The translations under genes were made by a program, and so were the position numbers. The notes under the pieces were generated by a model. That model searched no databases and was not told where the DNA came from. It worked only from the letters and a program-made list of their open reading frames with translations. Positions 48,671 to 59,008 of a stretch of 64,000 bases of DNA are shown here, in pieces; the stretch's first letter is position 1; each line of letters begins with the position of its first letter. Source of the DNA: Auanema rhodensis (taxonomy: Eukaryota > Nematoda > Chromadorea > Rhabditida > Rhabditidae). The DNA is taken from assembly GCA_964057225.1 (NCBI GenBank), contig OZ059899.1, positions 16,190,501-16,254,500 of the forward strand, given 5' to 3'.

Positions 48671-50638
48671 ATGGTGAGTTTTTTCTCTGTTTTACTCAGA
48701 TTAAAAACCCATTTTTAGGCAGTTTTAGGGTTTCATATTGTAATCTCTCTTATTGTTCTCACTCTTATTAATAAATTAGGTACTAGGTTATCTATTATAC
48801 AGCTTTACATCGTCAACGGGTACATCTTTAAGGTTTTTTTTTATATTTAAGAATCTTTTTTAGGCTTCATCGTTACTTAGCCCCAACGAATAATGAGTTA
48901 CGCTCTTTGTTACCGTCCTCAAAAGAGAAAGTGAATCCTCGACTTCGTAGAAGGAAACGGTAATAAATGTAAAAGAATGTGAACAGAACTTATCTACAAA
49001 TTTAAGAGAAGAGGAGGATATGTCTGGGTTTAATGTTCCTAAACAAATTCCTTTATCTCTAAATCGTGCGCCTGTCAACGAACAAGAACTTCAAAATTTC
49101 CCACTATTTACCTCAGTACATTGGCTTTCACTCTATGTACCTCTATGCCTTGTGGTAGGACATTTCGAAAGAATTCAATTTTATATTTCATCTTGTTAGG
49201 TGTATATCTTAAGTGAAGCGTTCCTTTACTTCTTTCCATCTAATGGCGATATGAACATTTCCATAATTTGGCTCTTCATTGGAGTTGCTTTTGTAATGCA
49301 GGTATAAGATTATACTATATATCTGCTCTGAAAATATAATATTAGGTTCTTGCCCGTCTCACAGCCTGGCTTATAGTGAACGAAGATGAACGTAGTCTTC
49401 TTTTAACTTTCGGAGCGTTATATTTTCTTATATCATGCATTTTTACCATGTGGTCTAATCGTTTCTTCGATGTGGATATGCTCAAAGGTGAATATTTCTC
49501 TTTGTTTTCAATGTTTTTTTTATTTTTTCACGTAACGTGAAACATACCCTGTCTTTCTGAACTCATTTTCATTTTGTTATAAAAGGGACCCGGTTGTGCT
49601 TTCATTTTGTACAATTTCAATAGTTAATTTCATCTTTTCAGCTTATGACCAGTTTGGTGTCAACATTGATAAGTTCTTGGAGGAAATGGGGAGCCCATCT
49701 GAAACCGACGGCAAATTAAAAAGCCCACTGCTATTGTAGTTTGTTATAATGAAACCTTTGATATAAACTTATTTTCAGGTACATTTCTTTATCTGTTCTA
49801 TTCTCCCTTCTATCCGCTATGCTTGTGTTCCCCAACTTTCGATATGCCAACATGTACTCTAGAGCACTCGAAGTCGCTAGTGTTCCATCAAGAATTCTTC
49901 TTCATCTCGCTTTCCTTATGCCATTGTTCACTTTAACACTCTTCCTTCACCCTGTGAAATACCACTTGATCAATGGTAAAAGACAATTGTGAGTTTTATT
50001 TCTGTTATTTAGAAAGTATTGAAGTTGTCTCTTAAGGTTCACTGAGGAATCGTATGAAATCTTCCGCATTTACACTGTTATTTTCAACCTTCTTGTTAGA
50101 ATGGTTGTACGTAGACAACATCTCCAAGTATGTCTATTCCGAGAAACCATTTTTAAAATAATTTATTTAGGCTCATCTCGATATGCCTCATGAAAAGGTT
50201 CAAGAGTTACAAAAGGAAACTGGACATGTGCGTAATACTGTTCTCCAATCATTGGTAAAAATATAGATTAGGAGTTTACTTTATGTATTTTGTTATAGGT
50301 TTTCCGTTACTACTCGTACTTCTCTGCCGTTGTGCTTCAGTATTTCTCACCTATTCTTCTTTCGTTCTTCTTTGCTCTTTTGCTGAAAACAACTGGTTTG
50401 ACTAGTTCATTGATTATTTCATATATATTTTTTTCAAATTTTAGGTGGCCTTTCTTGGATCGGACAACCTAATGAAGTAGATGTTGCTTCATCTACAGCC
50501 ACAATTGGTGCCATACGATCAATTTTTGATCAATTTATTTGCCGTTCAATATGGACCTATGCTTTAATTATAACTACTTTTATTAATTTCTCCTTATCTA
50601 TGCTTGGAGTTATGTACAACACATATTTTGCCAAATAA
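48671..50638 (+). CDS. TMEM161-family multi-pass membrane protein, 12 exons
   Basis: A conserved multi-pass membrane protein (vertebrate TMEM161A/B, fly emei). Vertebrate TMEM161B is linked to cardiac rhythm and calcium/potassium currents; the biochemical role is unsettled. Exons: 48671-48673 (the ATG alone), 48719-48819, 48864-48959, 49007-49154, 49200-49301, 49346-49487, 49642-49735, 49779-49988, 50037-50127, 50171-50254, 50299-50395, 50445-50638. The total is 1362 nt, or 453 residues (family about 480). Family landmarks are the N-terminal AVLGFHIVIS membrane segment, the VNG step, FNVPKQIPLSL, DMNISIIWLF, LFPN-type FPNFRYANM, the HPVKYHL segment and SHLQAYL-like RRQHLQAHLDMP. About eight hydrophobic segments are visible. 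The first coding exon is only three bases and is followed by GTGAGT. This is supported by the phase of exon 2 and by the family's MAV start. Confidence 0.9.
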
Positions 50639-50932
50639 GGCGATTGGTAATTCTTTAATAGCCTTAAGATACCTCTAGTTGCTCAATATCCTCTGAAGGT
50701 GCCGTAATATTATATCCTATATTTGTGCCTGGTCATCTAGTTAGATTTCTATTTATATCTTTAGTCTTTGAATAGATTGTCTTAATTTTGTACGAATGCA
50801 CGATACCGAATATAACTCTTTCAGGTTCCTGATGATATTCTTAGAATTGTTCTTAGTCCCTTTTGAAGGTTTTAACCTTATACTTTAATTATTTATTAGC
50901 TTTATGTTTCTATAAGTAAAGATAATTTAGCA

Positions 50933-52285
50933 ATGGGTGAATGTTTGATGTACGGGTTGGACTTGGAATCCAGGAGCCTCACTAGCGTTATAGATGAGGA
51001 CTCTGTCAAGTTCCTCATTGGAACAAATAATATTAAGCTTGATAATCAGGTTGAATGCTCCGGATATGAATTTCATTTTTCCGTCTGTTGCAGATCTGTT
51101 TGTTAACAGTTGAAGATGATTATGCACGGATATCATCTCAAGCATTTACTCATCAAGCTGGTGAAGTACGAGCCATTGCTGGGTCATCAAAGAACACCGA
51201 AATCATTGCCTGCTCTTCAGCTGATTGTGAGCTTAACGAGTCACTATATTTCAATTATTTAACTGTGTGATTGAAGATCGGAACTCTGAGCCAACTTTTG
51301 CTCATCATATATATCGTATGAACATGGAAAAACGTGTTCTGGAAGAGACTGCTGTTTTGAAAATTGATTTTTCCCCAAAAAGTTTTGAATGGGAAGGTCA
51401 AACGGATTGTGGAAGTGTGATTGACAGTGAGGCGGTTACAATCTTCGATTTGAATGAAGGATTGAAGGCACGAAAACAGAATTTTATAACTTAGCATCAA
51501 TATATAGGCAGTCAGAAAACAAAAGTTAGAAGGAACAGCACATGCTCAAGCATGGAGTCCCCATAATGGAGGACGACATCTAGGAATTGCAATAGACCGA
51601 GATGTTCTTTATTTCGATTCCCGAGATTTGACCAAGTGATTAATGTATAAAACAAAAAAAATAAAATACCAGGTTCAGGCCTTCTATGAAAATTCCGGGT
51701 GCCCATTCTCACAGAACTTTGCATATGGATTTCAACCCCAATCTCCAGTTTGGGTGGGTATACAACAATTTTTCAATTGAATTCAATGATTGTTGTAGTG
51801 CTGCCACATGTGGGGACGATGGTGCAGTTCGGATTTGGGACTGGAGGAAATGTGATACAGCTTTAATGACTTTGCGTCCTCATGCTCATTGGGTCTGGCA
51901 GGTATTAGAATATTACAGTTATAGTAAGGAGTTCCGTTGTTTGAACAGGTTCGGTTCCACCCCGTTCATGATCAAATTTTGTTAACATCGGGAAGCGATG
52001 CTTGTGTAGTATTGAGTTGTGCGCAATCAGTTAGCAGTGAAGCAGATTCACTAAATTCTGAAGAGGGATGTGAAAAATTAAATGATGGAATACTTGAAAC
52101 AATAGAAGAACACGAGGAATCAGTGTATGTAATTTTTTCATTTTCATAGCAAAACGTTAAGCTTCAGATATTCTTGTGTGTGGTCTAATGGTGATCCTTG
52201 GGCGTTTGCATCTTTATCACACGATGGGCGTGTTGTTGTATCAAGAGTTAAAAGAAAACACAAATATGCCTTAATGCAATTATAA
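50933..52285 (+). CDS. EIPR1: EIPR1 (TSSC1), EARP/GARP-interacting WD40 protein, 8 exons
   Basis: EIPR1 is a WD40 beta-propeller that binds the EARP and GARP tethering complexes and supports endosomal recycling and dense-core vesicle formation. Exons: 50933-51049, 51094-51226, 51277-51467, 51508-51635, 51673-51753, 51799-51901, 51949-52124, 52168-52285. The total is 1047 nt, or 348 residues (human about 387). Diagnostic stretches are the N-terminal YGLDLESRSLT, HQAGEVRAIA, WSPHNGG, MDFNPNLQFG, then CGDDGAVRIWDWR, HAHWVWQVRFHPVHDQ and the C-terminal EEHEESVY with FASLSHDGRVVV. The intron at 51468-51507 has GC rather than GT at its 5' end; the phase and the protein alignment both require it. 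It starts 294 bp after TMEM161 on the same strand and converges with the minus-strand gene at 52579. Confidence 0.93.
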
Positions 52286-52578
52286 CATAATATTATAAAA
52301 AGGTTAATTTATTTTTCAAAAATTCATAATTTATTAAAAAAATAAATAATAATGCTTATTAGTTGTTAATTTTGACAAAACAACAATAATTTTATGTTCA
52401 GTTATTATTCTAAAATTACACGTAGTTTTTTCACGCAGCCCTCTCATTCCGTTTGTGATGGACAAACAGTTCGGTTGATTTTCATTTTTTTTTCAAAATT
52501 GTTAATTTGCGTGTTGGAAAATTGGTTTAATAGTGTTCATATCAAATAGTCTTCGCAATTCAAAACGGGAGGTTGGAG

Positions 52579-54160
52579 TTAATTTTTTATTCTCGCTATC
52601 GTTGTAAATGGAACATCTGGTACGGAACGAATCCTGAATGGCATCGGCGGTTTTTCGTGTTTCTTATCTCTGGGTGGAATGACTCGACGATTTAAAACAG
52701 CGGAAGATATCTGCAATGGAAACTAATGAAATTGTTCAAAATTTATAAGCATTAAAGATTATGTAAAATAACATAGAGTACTCACTGAAGATCCATGAAA
52801 ACTAGGCTCAATAGTAATTGGTTTCAGGTCATTCTTTATTGTTGTAGTGTGATTAATGCTTCTGATTCTTTATATTATTCTAACAAAAGTATTATACTTT
52901 ACCTAAGTTTGTCAGCTTTACGGATGTCAGGAACTGACTTAACCTTGTGGATAGGTTGTAATGTCTGCTTCATCATTGCTGATTCTTTTGAACTTTTAGA
53001 TTTTAACGAACAAGCTAAAATAAGATTTTCATTTTTTCAACGCGAATACGCCAATAAATCCACATACTAAACTTCTTGTTATGATCACTTGGTCTTTTTA
53101 AAGATTTTCTTGCATGTGGTACACGTATTGTACCTCTGTTACTTTTATCTGAAATTACATTAAATAAAAAACAAAAGTTAATAGTACCTAGAACTATTTC
53201 TTGTTGTGTACCATTTAGATCTATGAAAATTTGAATAGGCTGCAACTGTGCAGGATTTGAATCTGAAACCACAAACTCGGTTACTAACGAGTACAGTACG
53301 ATATCGACCATATCCAATTTTTCTACTATTTTTCTTTTTTTTATGGGCAAGTAAGTTAGCTGACTCGTCCCACATTCCTTTGTTAGCATATTTAGAATTT
53401 GTAGCATTTAATACTGTAGGGAGAGCTGAACATAGAAGTACAAATTATGCTTTAAGTTGTAGTAACCATTTGAACGATAAGTAAATTTATTCGGAGAATG
53501 CTGTGATGGCAATGTTGGTGAAATATTATCTTAAATTTAAAATTGATTATATAATATCTTCGTATAAGCAATTATACCTATCGGTCTATACGATTGTCTT
53601 CGTTTCCCCAAATAATCAGAAGGATCGCGTAGTGGAGTGCTGGAATATATTAAGAATGTAAAATTTTAAAATAGAACCGATAACATAAATATGGAATTAT
53701 GTTGTTGTCAGTTTTTTATGTAATGAAAAAAGTTTAGTACCTAACTACATCTGTAGGTAAAGGCTGATGTGTGTATAACCTCTCTGATTCATGCAATTTT
53801 TCATCCTCTTGGCCAATGGTATAAACTTCAGCATGCCCATGTTTTGTACTTATATAAGAGTGTCTTCGTTGACTTTGAGCTGATTTCGATCTGTACCCTG
53901 AATGTCTACGACTACTGGTTATTGAGTTCGATCGAGAAGGCAAGGGAGTCCACTGATCTAAACGTCACATATTTCCAACCTTATTTTAGTTGGCAGTTTG
54001 AATAAATAATTACCGCCACATATCTTTTCCGTTCCGCAAAGGAGGTCATCTAATGAACTTCCCCAACTACTATATGGCGATGCTAAATTTGATTGATTTA
54101 ATAAAACAAAAAAAATCAGAACGTACTTGCTTTATTTAAATGTGACTGTCGTGTTCCCAT
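52579..54160 (-). CDS. Unrecognised basic 343-residue protein with possible N-myristoylation start, 11 exons
   Basis: Exons: 54160-54127, 54082-54014, 53957-53741, 53639-53578, 53529-53467, 53413-53309, 53262-53188, 53148-53068, 53014-52903, 52867-52786, 52710-52579. The total is 1032 nt, or 343 residues plus TAA; all phases agree. The protein begins MGTRQSHLNKA. Gly2 and Ser6 match the usual N-myristoyltransferase pattern MGxxxS. It is rich in Ser, Arg, Lys and Pro, with a charged KKKKNSRK patch, several R-x-x-S kinase-type sites (SRRHSGY, QRRHSY, KRRQSY) and a C-terminal motif RSVPDVPFTT that echoes an internal KSVPDIRK. It looks mostly disordered, with no transmembrane helix or known fold that I can see. 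I do not recognise the family. Exon 10 uses a 35-bp intron, among the shortest here, so that junction is the least certain. It is convergent with EIPR1. Confidence 0.7.
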
Positions 54161-54876
54161 ATATGTGTATAAATATGCCAAGACAGCTATGCTTCCAGAT
54201 GACTTCTTGATCTCATGTGTCCATGACAACTCATGAATTTTGTCTACCTTATTGAGAAATGAATGAAGAAAGTCTTTTCTGTCTCTTGGAATAAGAAATT
54301 ATAGTTTATCATATTCAGAAGAAACATCGACTTGTTCAAAAAATATGATTTATTATCTAAATCTAAAAATAATATGATTATCCTTATTTTATCGTCTTGA
54401 AGTATGAGTCAGTTCTAGTATGGTGTGTCAACTTTATATCAACCTTTGTGTATTCGCATACAAGAGATAGTTATAACTTTTTTAATTTCCATGTTGTGTG
54501 TATAGTTTGAATAAAATTGTTACATGAGCAAGAGCAATACGAAGCTAGTGTTATCAATTTTGATTCAGCATAACAAGGAAACATATGAAATACAAACTTT
54601 TATTGAGAAGACGTTAGAATCCAAGTCTAACTTTCACGTGGCCGGCACGTCATCTCCTTTTTCTCTCCAGGGGGAACAACTGTGCAATGGAAACAACGAA
54701 TGGAATAAAAATGCCTAGCATGAAATACGAATGCAGAACTCATGGATCGTAAACAGTTTTAGCTATACTGCGAACTTGAAAGCTGGTAAAATTGATAATT
54801 GAAAAATGAGAGCAACCGTACTTCCGTAATTAATTGCCAACTATATTTACATGTAATTTATACAAAAAAATTTAAG
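54161..54876. other. Intergenic region between the 343-residue protein gene and VPS28
   Basis: 716 bp. A plus-strand 64-codon frame at 54524-54718 is open but matches nothing I know and has no splice support. The segment 54635-54700 is less AT-rich and contains CACGTGGCCGGCACGTCA, with two ACGT cores, a candidate promoter for the minus-strand gene beginning at 54160. Confidence 0.4.
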
Positions 54877-55647
54877 TTAATGTTGCTCGCTGTGTAAGAA
54901 CTTGATAAAGGCAGAATAAGCTCCATCCAATTCAAAAATCATTTGTCTTGCTTCTTCATCAGTAATTTCATCAGAAGCATTCATATTAGACAAATGATCA
55001 TGCCTTAAATAATAAATATAATATCATATTGCATCACCAAATTTTCTTGATTGCATACCATTTTTTAATTTTAACACGGCCATCAAAATTATCAGGAAGC
55101 CTAGACATAGCATTTATGGAAGTGTATAACTCGTTTAGATTAGGGAATAATTCATCGACTGCTCTTACATTCAACTTAAGTTGATCGAAGAAAGTAATGA
55201 ACACCTAAACAAATATATGCTAAAACTATTAGAAAGTATTGCCATACCTCAACAATATTTGCAATATTCTTCAACAAGTTGCCCTTGTCATCTCGTACAG
55301 TTATTGGTCTTCCTTCTCTAATTCGTTCTAAAGCAGCAGGACAATGAAGACAGTACTTGGAAGCAAAAGCTTCCACATCCGTACCACGAACTAATCGCAT
55401 GGCAACCTAATTCGAGAACATCCAATTATGTGGATACGTGCTTTAGAAAAGTTACCTTGTATTGATCAAGAAGTTTAAAACATTCTGCCTGATATTCATC
55501 AGCAGTAACATGATCGCGACTAAACATTTTTTCTAAGCACTCTAATGCATTCAATACAGCAAAAAGTTCGCCCATGTTTTCCATTTGTTCGCGTTCACTG
55601 TGATTTTCATAAAGGCGAACTTCGCGCATTAACTGATTTCCAGACAT
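54877..55647 (-). CDS. VPS28: VPS28, ESCRT-I subunit, 4 exons
   Basis: VPS28 is the ESCRT-I subunit whose C-terminal four-helix domain links ESCRT-I to ESCRT-II (VPS36) during sorting of ubiquitinated cargo into multivesicular bodies. Exons: 55647-55456, 55406-55248, 55204-55059, 55003-54877. The total is 624 nt, or 207 residues (human 221). Family features in order: REVRLYENHSEREQMENMGELFAV-type N-terminus, YKVAMR, CLHCPAALERI, then GRPITVRDDKGN, the linker FITFFDQLKLNVRAVDELFP and the C-terminal helices ending SDEITDEEARQMIFELD and SAFIKFLH. The start ATG fits the family N-terminus. The introns are 41-55 bp. It lies downstream of, and on the same strand as, the 535-residue protein gene. Confidence 0.96.
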
Positions 55648-55859
55648 TCTGCAATATTACTGTCATAAAACGATTTACTTTAAAACAAACTCAGAAGCAT
55701 AAAACAATGAGAAAGATTATTCACACTTAGAAAGCATAGGAACAAAACTATTCAAAATACGTCAATGATGCATGCTGGCGCATATTCTCGACATAAATGC
55801 ATACAATCGAACTAACGACCTTTTAAATGCAAAAATTTCTAGCTAACATACATTTATTC

Positions 55860-55861
55860 AC

Positions 55862-55893
<32 letters not shown>
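55860..55893. repeat. (TA)n microsatellite
   Basis: An alternating TA tract with one TG step, between the VPS28 5' end and the stop of the upstream same-strand gene. It can extrude as a cruciform. Confidence 0.85.
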
Positions 55894-55894
<1 letters not shown>

Positions 55895-55941
55895 AGGATC
55901 TTATGTCACATCAAATATAGTCCACATACATATACTAAATA

Positions 55942-58092
55942 TTACAATACTCCAGCGGTTTCATTTGTAGGCGGCTTAGGTTTAACTGCTCCTTTAACGC
56001 GACGCGCACTATCCTTAGGCATTTGCGGATTGGTCCCTGTGTTAAGTTGAACCCTTGATTCACTAGTCCTACCTACAGGAACAAGTGAATTACTTCTACT
56101 TCTTTTACTTCGCTGAGATGTCAAACCATGGGTGTAAGCATTGGTAACCCTAGAACTTGTATTAGTTTCAAATTGTTGAAAATGTGTACATACTTAGTGA
56201 AATGATTAGGATTTCTCTTAGGACTGGTTAATGTTTTGGGTTTGCTCAGACGATCCACTAACTGTGCAACATCAATTCGACTCTTACGTGTAGATGCTAC
56301 CTAAACAAATGTTTATGAGGTGCTAAAACTGAGGAAATTACGTCTTTCGCAGCAGAGGGGGGAAGATTGTTAATAGGTTTGCGTGAAGGTGTATCCTTTC
56401 TACTTAAAGATGGAGCTCTTCTTAAGAAGGCAGGAGTGTCAGGGATGGTGACCACACGACGAGGCGTAGAGCCCTGTAACTAGATTATTAATAGATAAAT
56501 AGAGCCCTAGTTTACTGTTGGGGCAGGATAATTTCTAAATCCGGGTGATCCAGCAGCGGAGCGACGAGCTGATACCACATTCTTAAATTAATGTTTATGA
56601 GATAATAAAAAAATAAGTGACTAACTCTTCGAATAGCTGAACCAAATGCGACCTTAGACTGAGCAGTAGGAGCAATAGGAGTACGACGCATTGGAGAACG
56701 GGCTACTACCACAGGTGATTTAGCAACTGGCTTGAGTGAACTAGATCTTCTTACAGTTGATGGTCGGCGTTCAAACTTTTGAGATGATACCGGCACTGGA
56801 GGTTTTTTAACCTGTAAAAGACAATGATAATGATTAAGTTATAAATAATCTACTAACAGGTTGAGCAATAGGGGCTTCCTTGGCAGCAAAAACTTTGCTA
56901 ACAGGGGTTGAGGATAATCTAGGAGCAATAGCACTCCGTTGATGAATTCCTTTTCTGAATTCATGTTCCGTTGGCAGTGGTGCTAACCCTATAAAAATGT
57001 AAAATCCATACTAAGCTAGTCTCTTACGTTTAGGTAAATGATTAGCGACAACAACAGGAGCGGCCCTGGGCTTTGGTTTACTGATCACCAATTTTGACAT
57101 TTTATCACTAAGTCTCTTAAACAAATTGTGAATTAAAGTTATGCGCAAAAAAACGTACATGTGCAGAAGCGGTCGTTGTTTCTTTCGATTGACGAGCGCG
57201 AGCTCTTGTTACCGGACCGGTGAGAGATGTTCTGAAGCATGAGTTACATGCTTAAACAATATAAAACCTAACCGTCCTGGGAGAGGATCCACAGCAGGAA
57301 CAGAAGATTTTTGGCGAATTGGATCAGCTGATCCAGCTCTTCTATTGCGGAGCATATCGTTACTAATAATGAAAAGGTATCGATAATCTTAAGATAAAGC
57401 ATTACCTCGATGATCTTGAAATTGAACTCTGATTTTTAGGCATAGGTGTATCTAAATATTAGATGAATTGAAACACGAAATTATTTGAGTTACCCTTATT
57501 CGGAACACCAGAAGGTACAGGTCGCACGGGTGGTGCAATTACAGGGGTAGGCACAGGAGCTGAAGCCGAACATTCAGATAAAAAGCTTGAAAATTAATTA
57601 ACCTTTTCGTCCGGAATCTTTAGAGTTTTCCATTTCCTTACGTAACTGGGATCTTCTCTTAACCTGGGGCCTGTTACCGAACATAGCTAATCTTCCCAGA
57701 TTCTCTATACGATAGTTTTACTCAAATTTCATATAGGACCAAAACCTAATTCACTACCATCGGCAGTGTTATCAGTCGTATTTTGACAAATGGAATTTTC
57801 AACATCAAGCTTAATTACAACAGGATCAGGTAACTGTTTAACTTCTGGCAGTTTTTCCTCCGTTAGTATATTGTTCTGTAAATTTGTTAATGGTGTTTTG
57901 CTTGGAGTTTTAAGTTCTGTGCTTTCATCTAATTGTTTTGCTTCGTCCTCAGTTCTCATGGCTAAAATATAAGTCAACAATAAAAGCAAATTCTCACATA
58001 CCGAAAAAATCTGTAGATTCATCCAAACGATCACCTAATCCGCCAATGGCATAAGAAGGGGCACAAACATCATCAAATACTTCGAGATCCAT
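55942..58092 (-). CDS. Unrecognised basic Ser/Pro-rich 535-residue protein, 14 exons; possible cell-cycle gene
   Basis: Exons: 58092-58002, 57961-57740, 57704-57603, 57559-57494, 57451-57406, 57362-57273, 57231-57159, 57115-57028, 56988-56858, 56811-56626, 56581-56516, 56473-56342, 56300-56194, 56149-55942. The total is 1608 nt, or 535 residues plus TAA; every phase fits. The first 110 residues are acidic (MDLEVFDDVCAP, many Asp/Glu). From about residue 115 the protein is strongly basic with repeated S/T-P and R-x-S motifs (TPSKTP, GSTPRR, SPMRRTP, RRPSTVRRSS) and Pro/Val/Ala linkers. That composition is typical of microtubule- or chromatin-binding disordered proteins phosphorylated by CDKs. 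An RxxL box occurs in RRSQLRKEMEN. No folded domain is visible. The perfect E2F-type element at 58319-58330, 227 bp upstream, supports S/G2-phase expression. The family is not recognised; cell-cycle function is inference. Confidence 0.75.
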
Positions 58093-59008
58093 TGTGCTAG
58101 CTGTAATCTGAATACAATTTGTTTTTGATGAACAAAACTCTATTGAACGACAATAATGAAGTTAAATAATAAACAATAGATTTGAAAACGAATCTTGAAT
58201 AAAAAATATTAATTAACTGAATACACTTACACTTACTATAAAATTACGCCAAATCCGAAGAAGCCAACCGGTCCCTCATGATAGGGGAACGGCAATACAA
58301 ATATCGTCAAGAATTTTCTTTCGCGCCAAATTTTGAATTTCGAAGGCCGCCAGCCTCTAGGATATTTCTGTCATGGCAGTGTGCCGTTTTCTGTGTGGTT
58401 GTATAAGTAAAAACATATATTTTTAAAAGGTTTTTATTAAAAATTGCTCACTTTGCAAACTATGTTGTTTCGTCTATGATACAACATGGTACGACATAAT
58501 GCATATACAAGATATTCATATTATATTTATCTAATGGACATAGCATTAGATCGTTAGCATATGAACAGTTAAAGCTAAGAACATAGCTAAGCTAAATAGC
58601 ATCAGAGTCCAACGACGATAGATAAAATTTCAAGAAGCTATAAAATATTATTTTACAACTAGAAAACACCAGATCAGCTAAAAAATTAAGGAAAATAAAA
58701 ATAGGGTAAGACATTATATGCGACTCAAACTGATCAACATAGCTGTATAAAACATGAATAAACAACGCAACTGCTTAAATTAGAATAGTTGATTAGTTTA
58801 AATTAAGAAAAAATAATACAGAATAATACAAAATCGCACTGGTAAAAACACAACCAGTAAAAATACCACAAAGAAACTGTTTTGTACGAAGCACTTAGTA
58901 ATCGATTACTAGAAGAATCACAGAAGATATGTTCTCCTTAGAGAAATAAGAGAGAAATGGAAATAAAAAAGGAACAGTTTTCTTACGTGAGAGATTAATA
59001 GTTACTTT
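58093..59008. other. Intergenic region with promoter of the 58092 gene and 3' flank of the ZNF608/609-like gene
   Basis: 916 bp. The part nearest 58.1-58.4 kb is less AT-rich and carries the E2F-type element. The rest (58.4-59.0 kb) is AT-rich with no coding potential that I can see. Confidence 0.5.
58319..58330. promoter_or_regulatory. Perfect E2F/DP element TTTCGCGCCAAA
   Basis: Both strands match the E2F consensus TTTSSCGC (TTTCGCGC one way, TTTGGCGC the other). It lies 227 bp upstream of the ATG of the minus-strand basic-protein gene, a usual promoter distance. Binding is not shown. Confidence 0.6.

Noticed and set aside
53769-54005. Plus-strand frames antisense to the 343-residue protein gene (also at 53248-53484)
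   Set aside because: The minus-strand exons here chain in phase over 11 exons. The plus frames are shadows.
54524-54718. 64-codon plus frame between two minus-strand genes
   Set aside because: There is no recognised similarity or exon context. It is kept only as a note in the intergenic entry.
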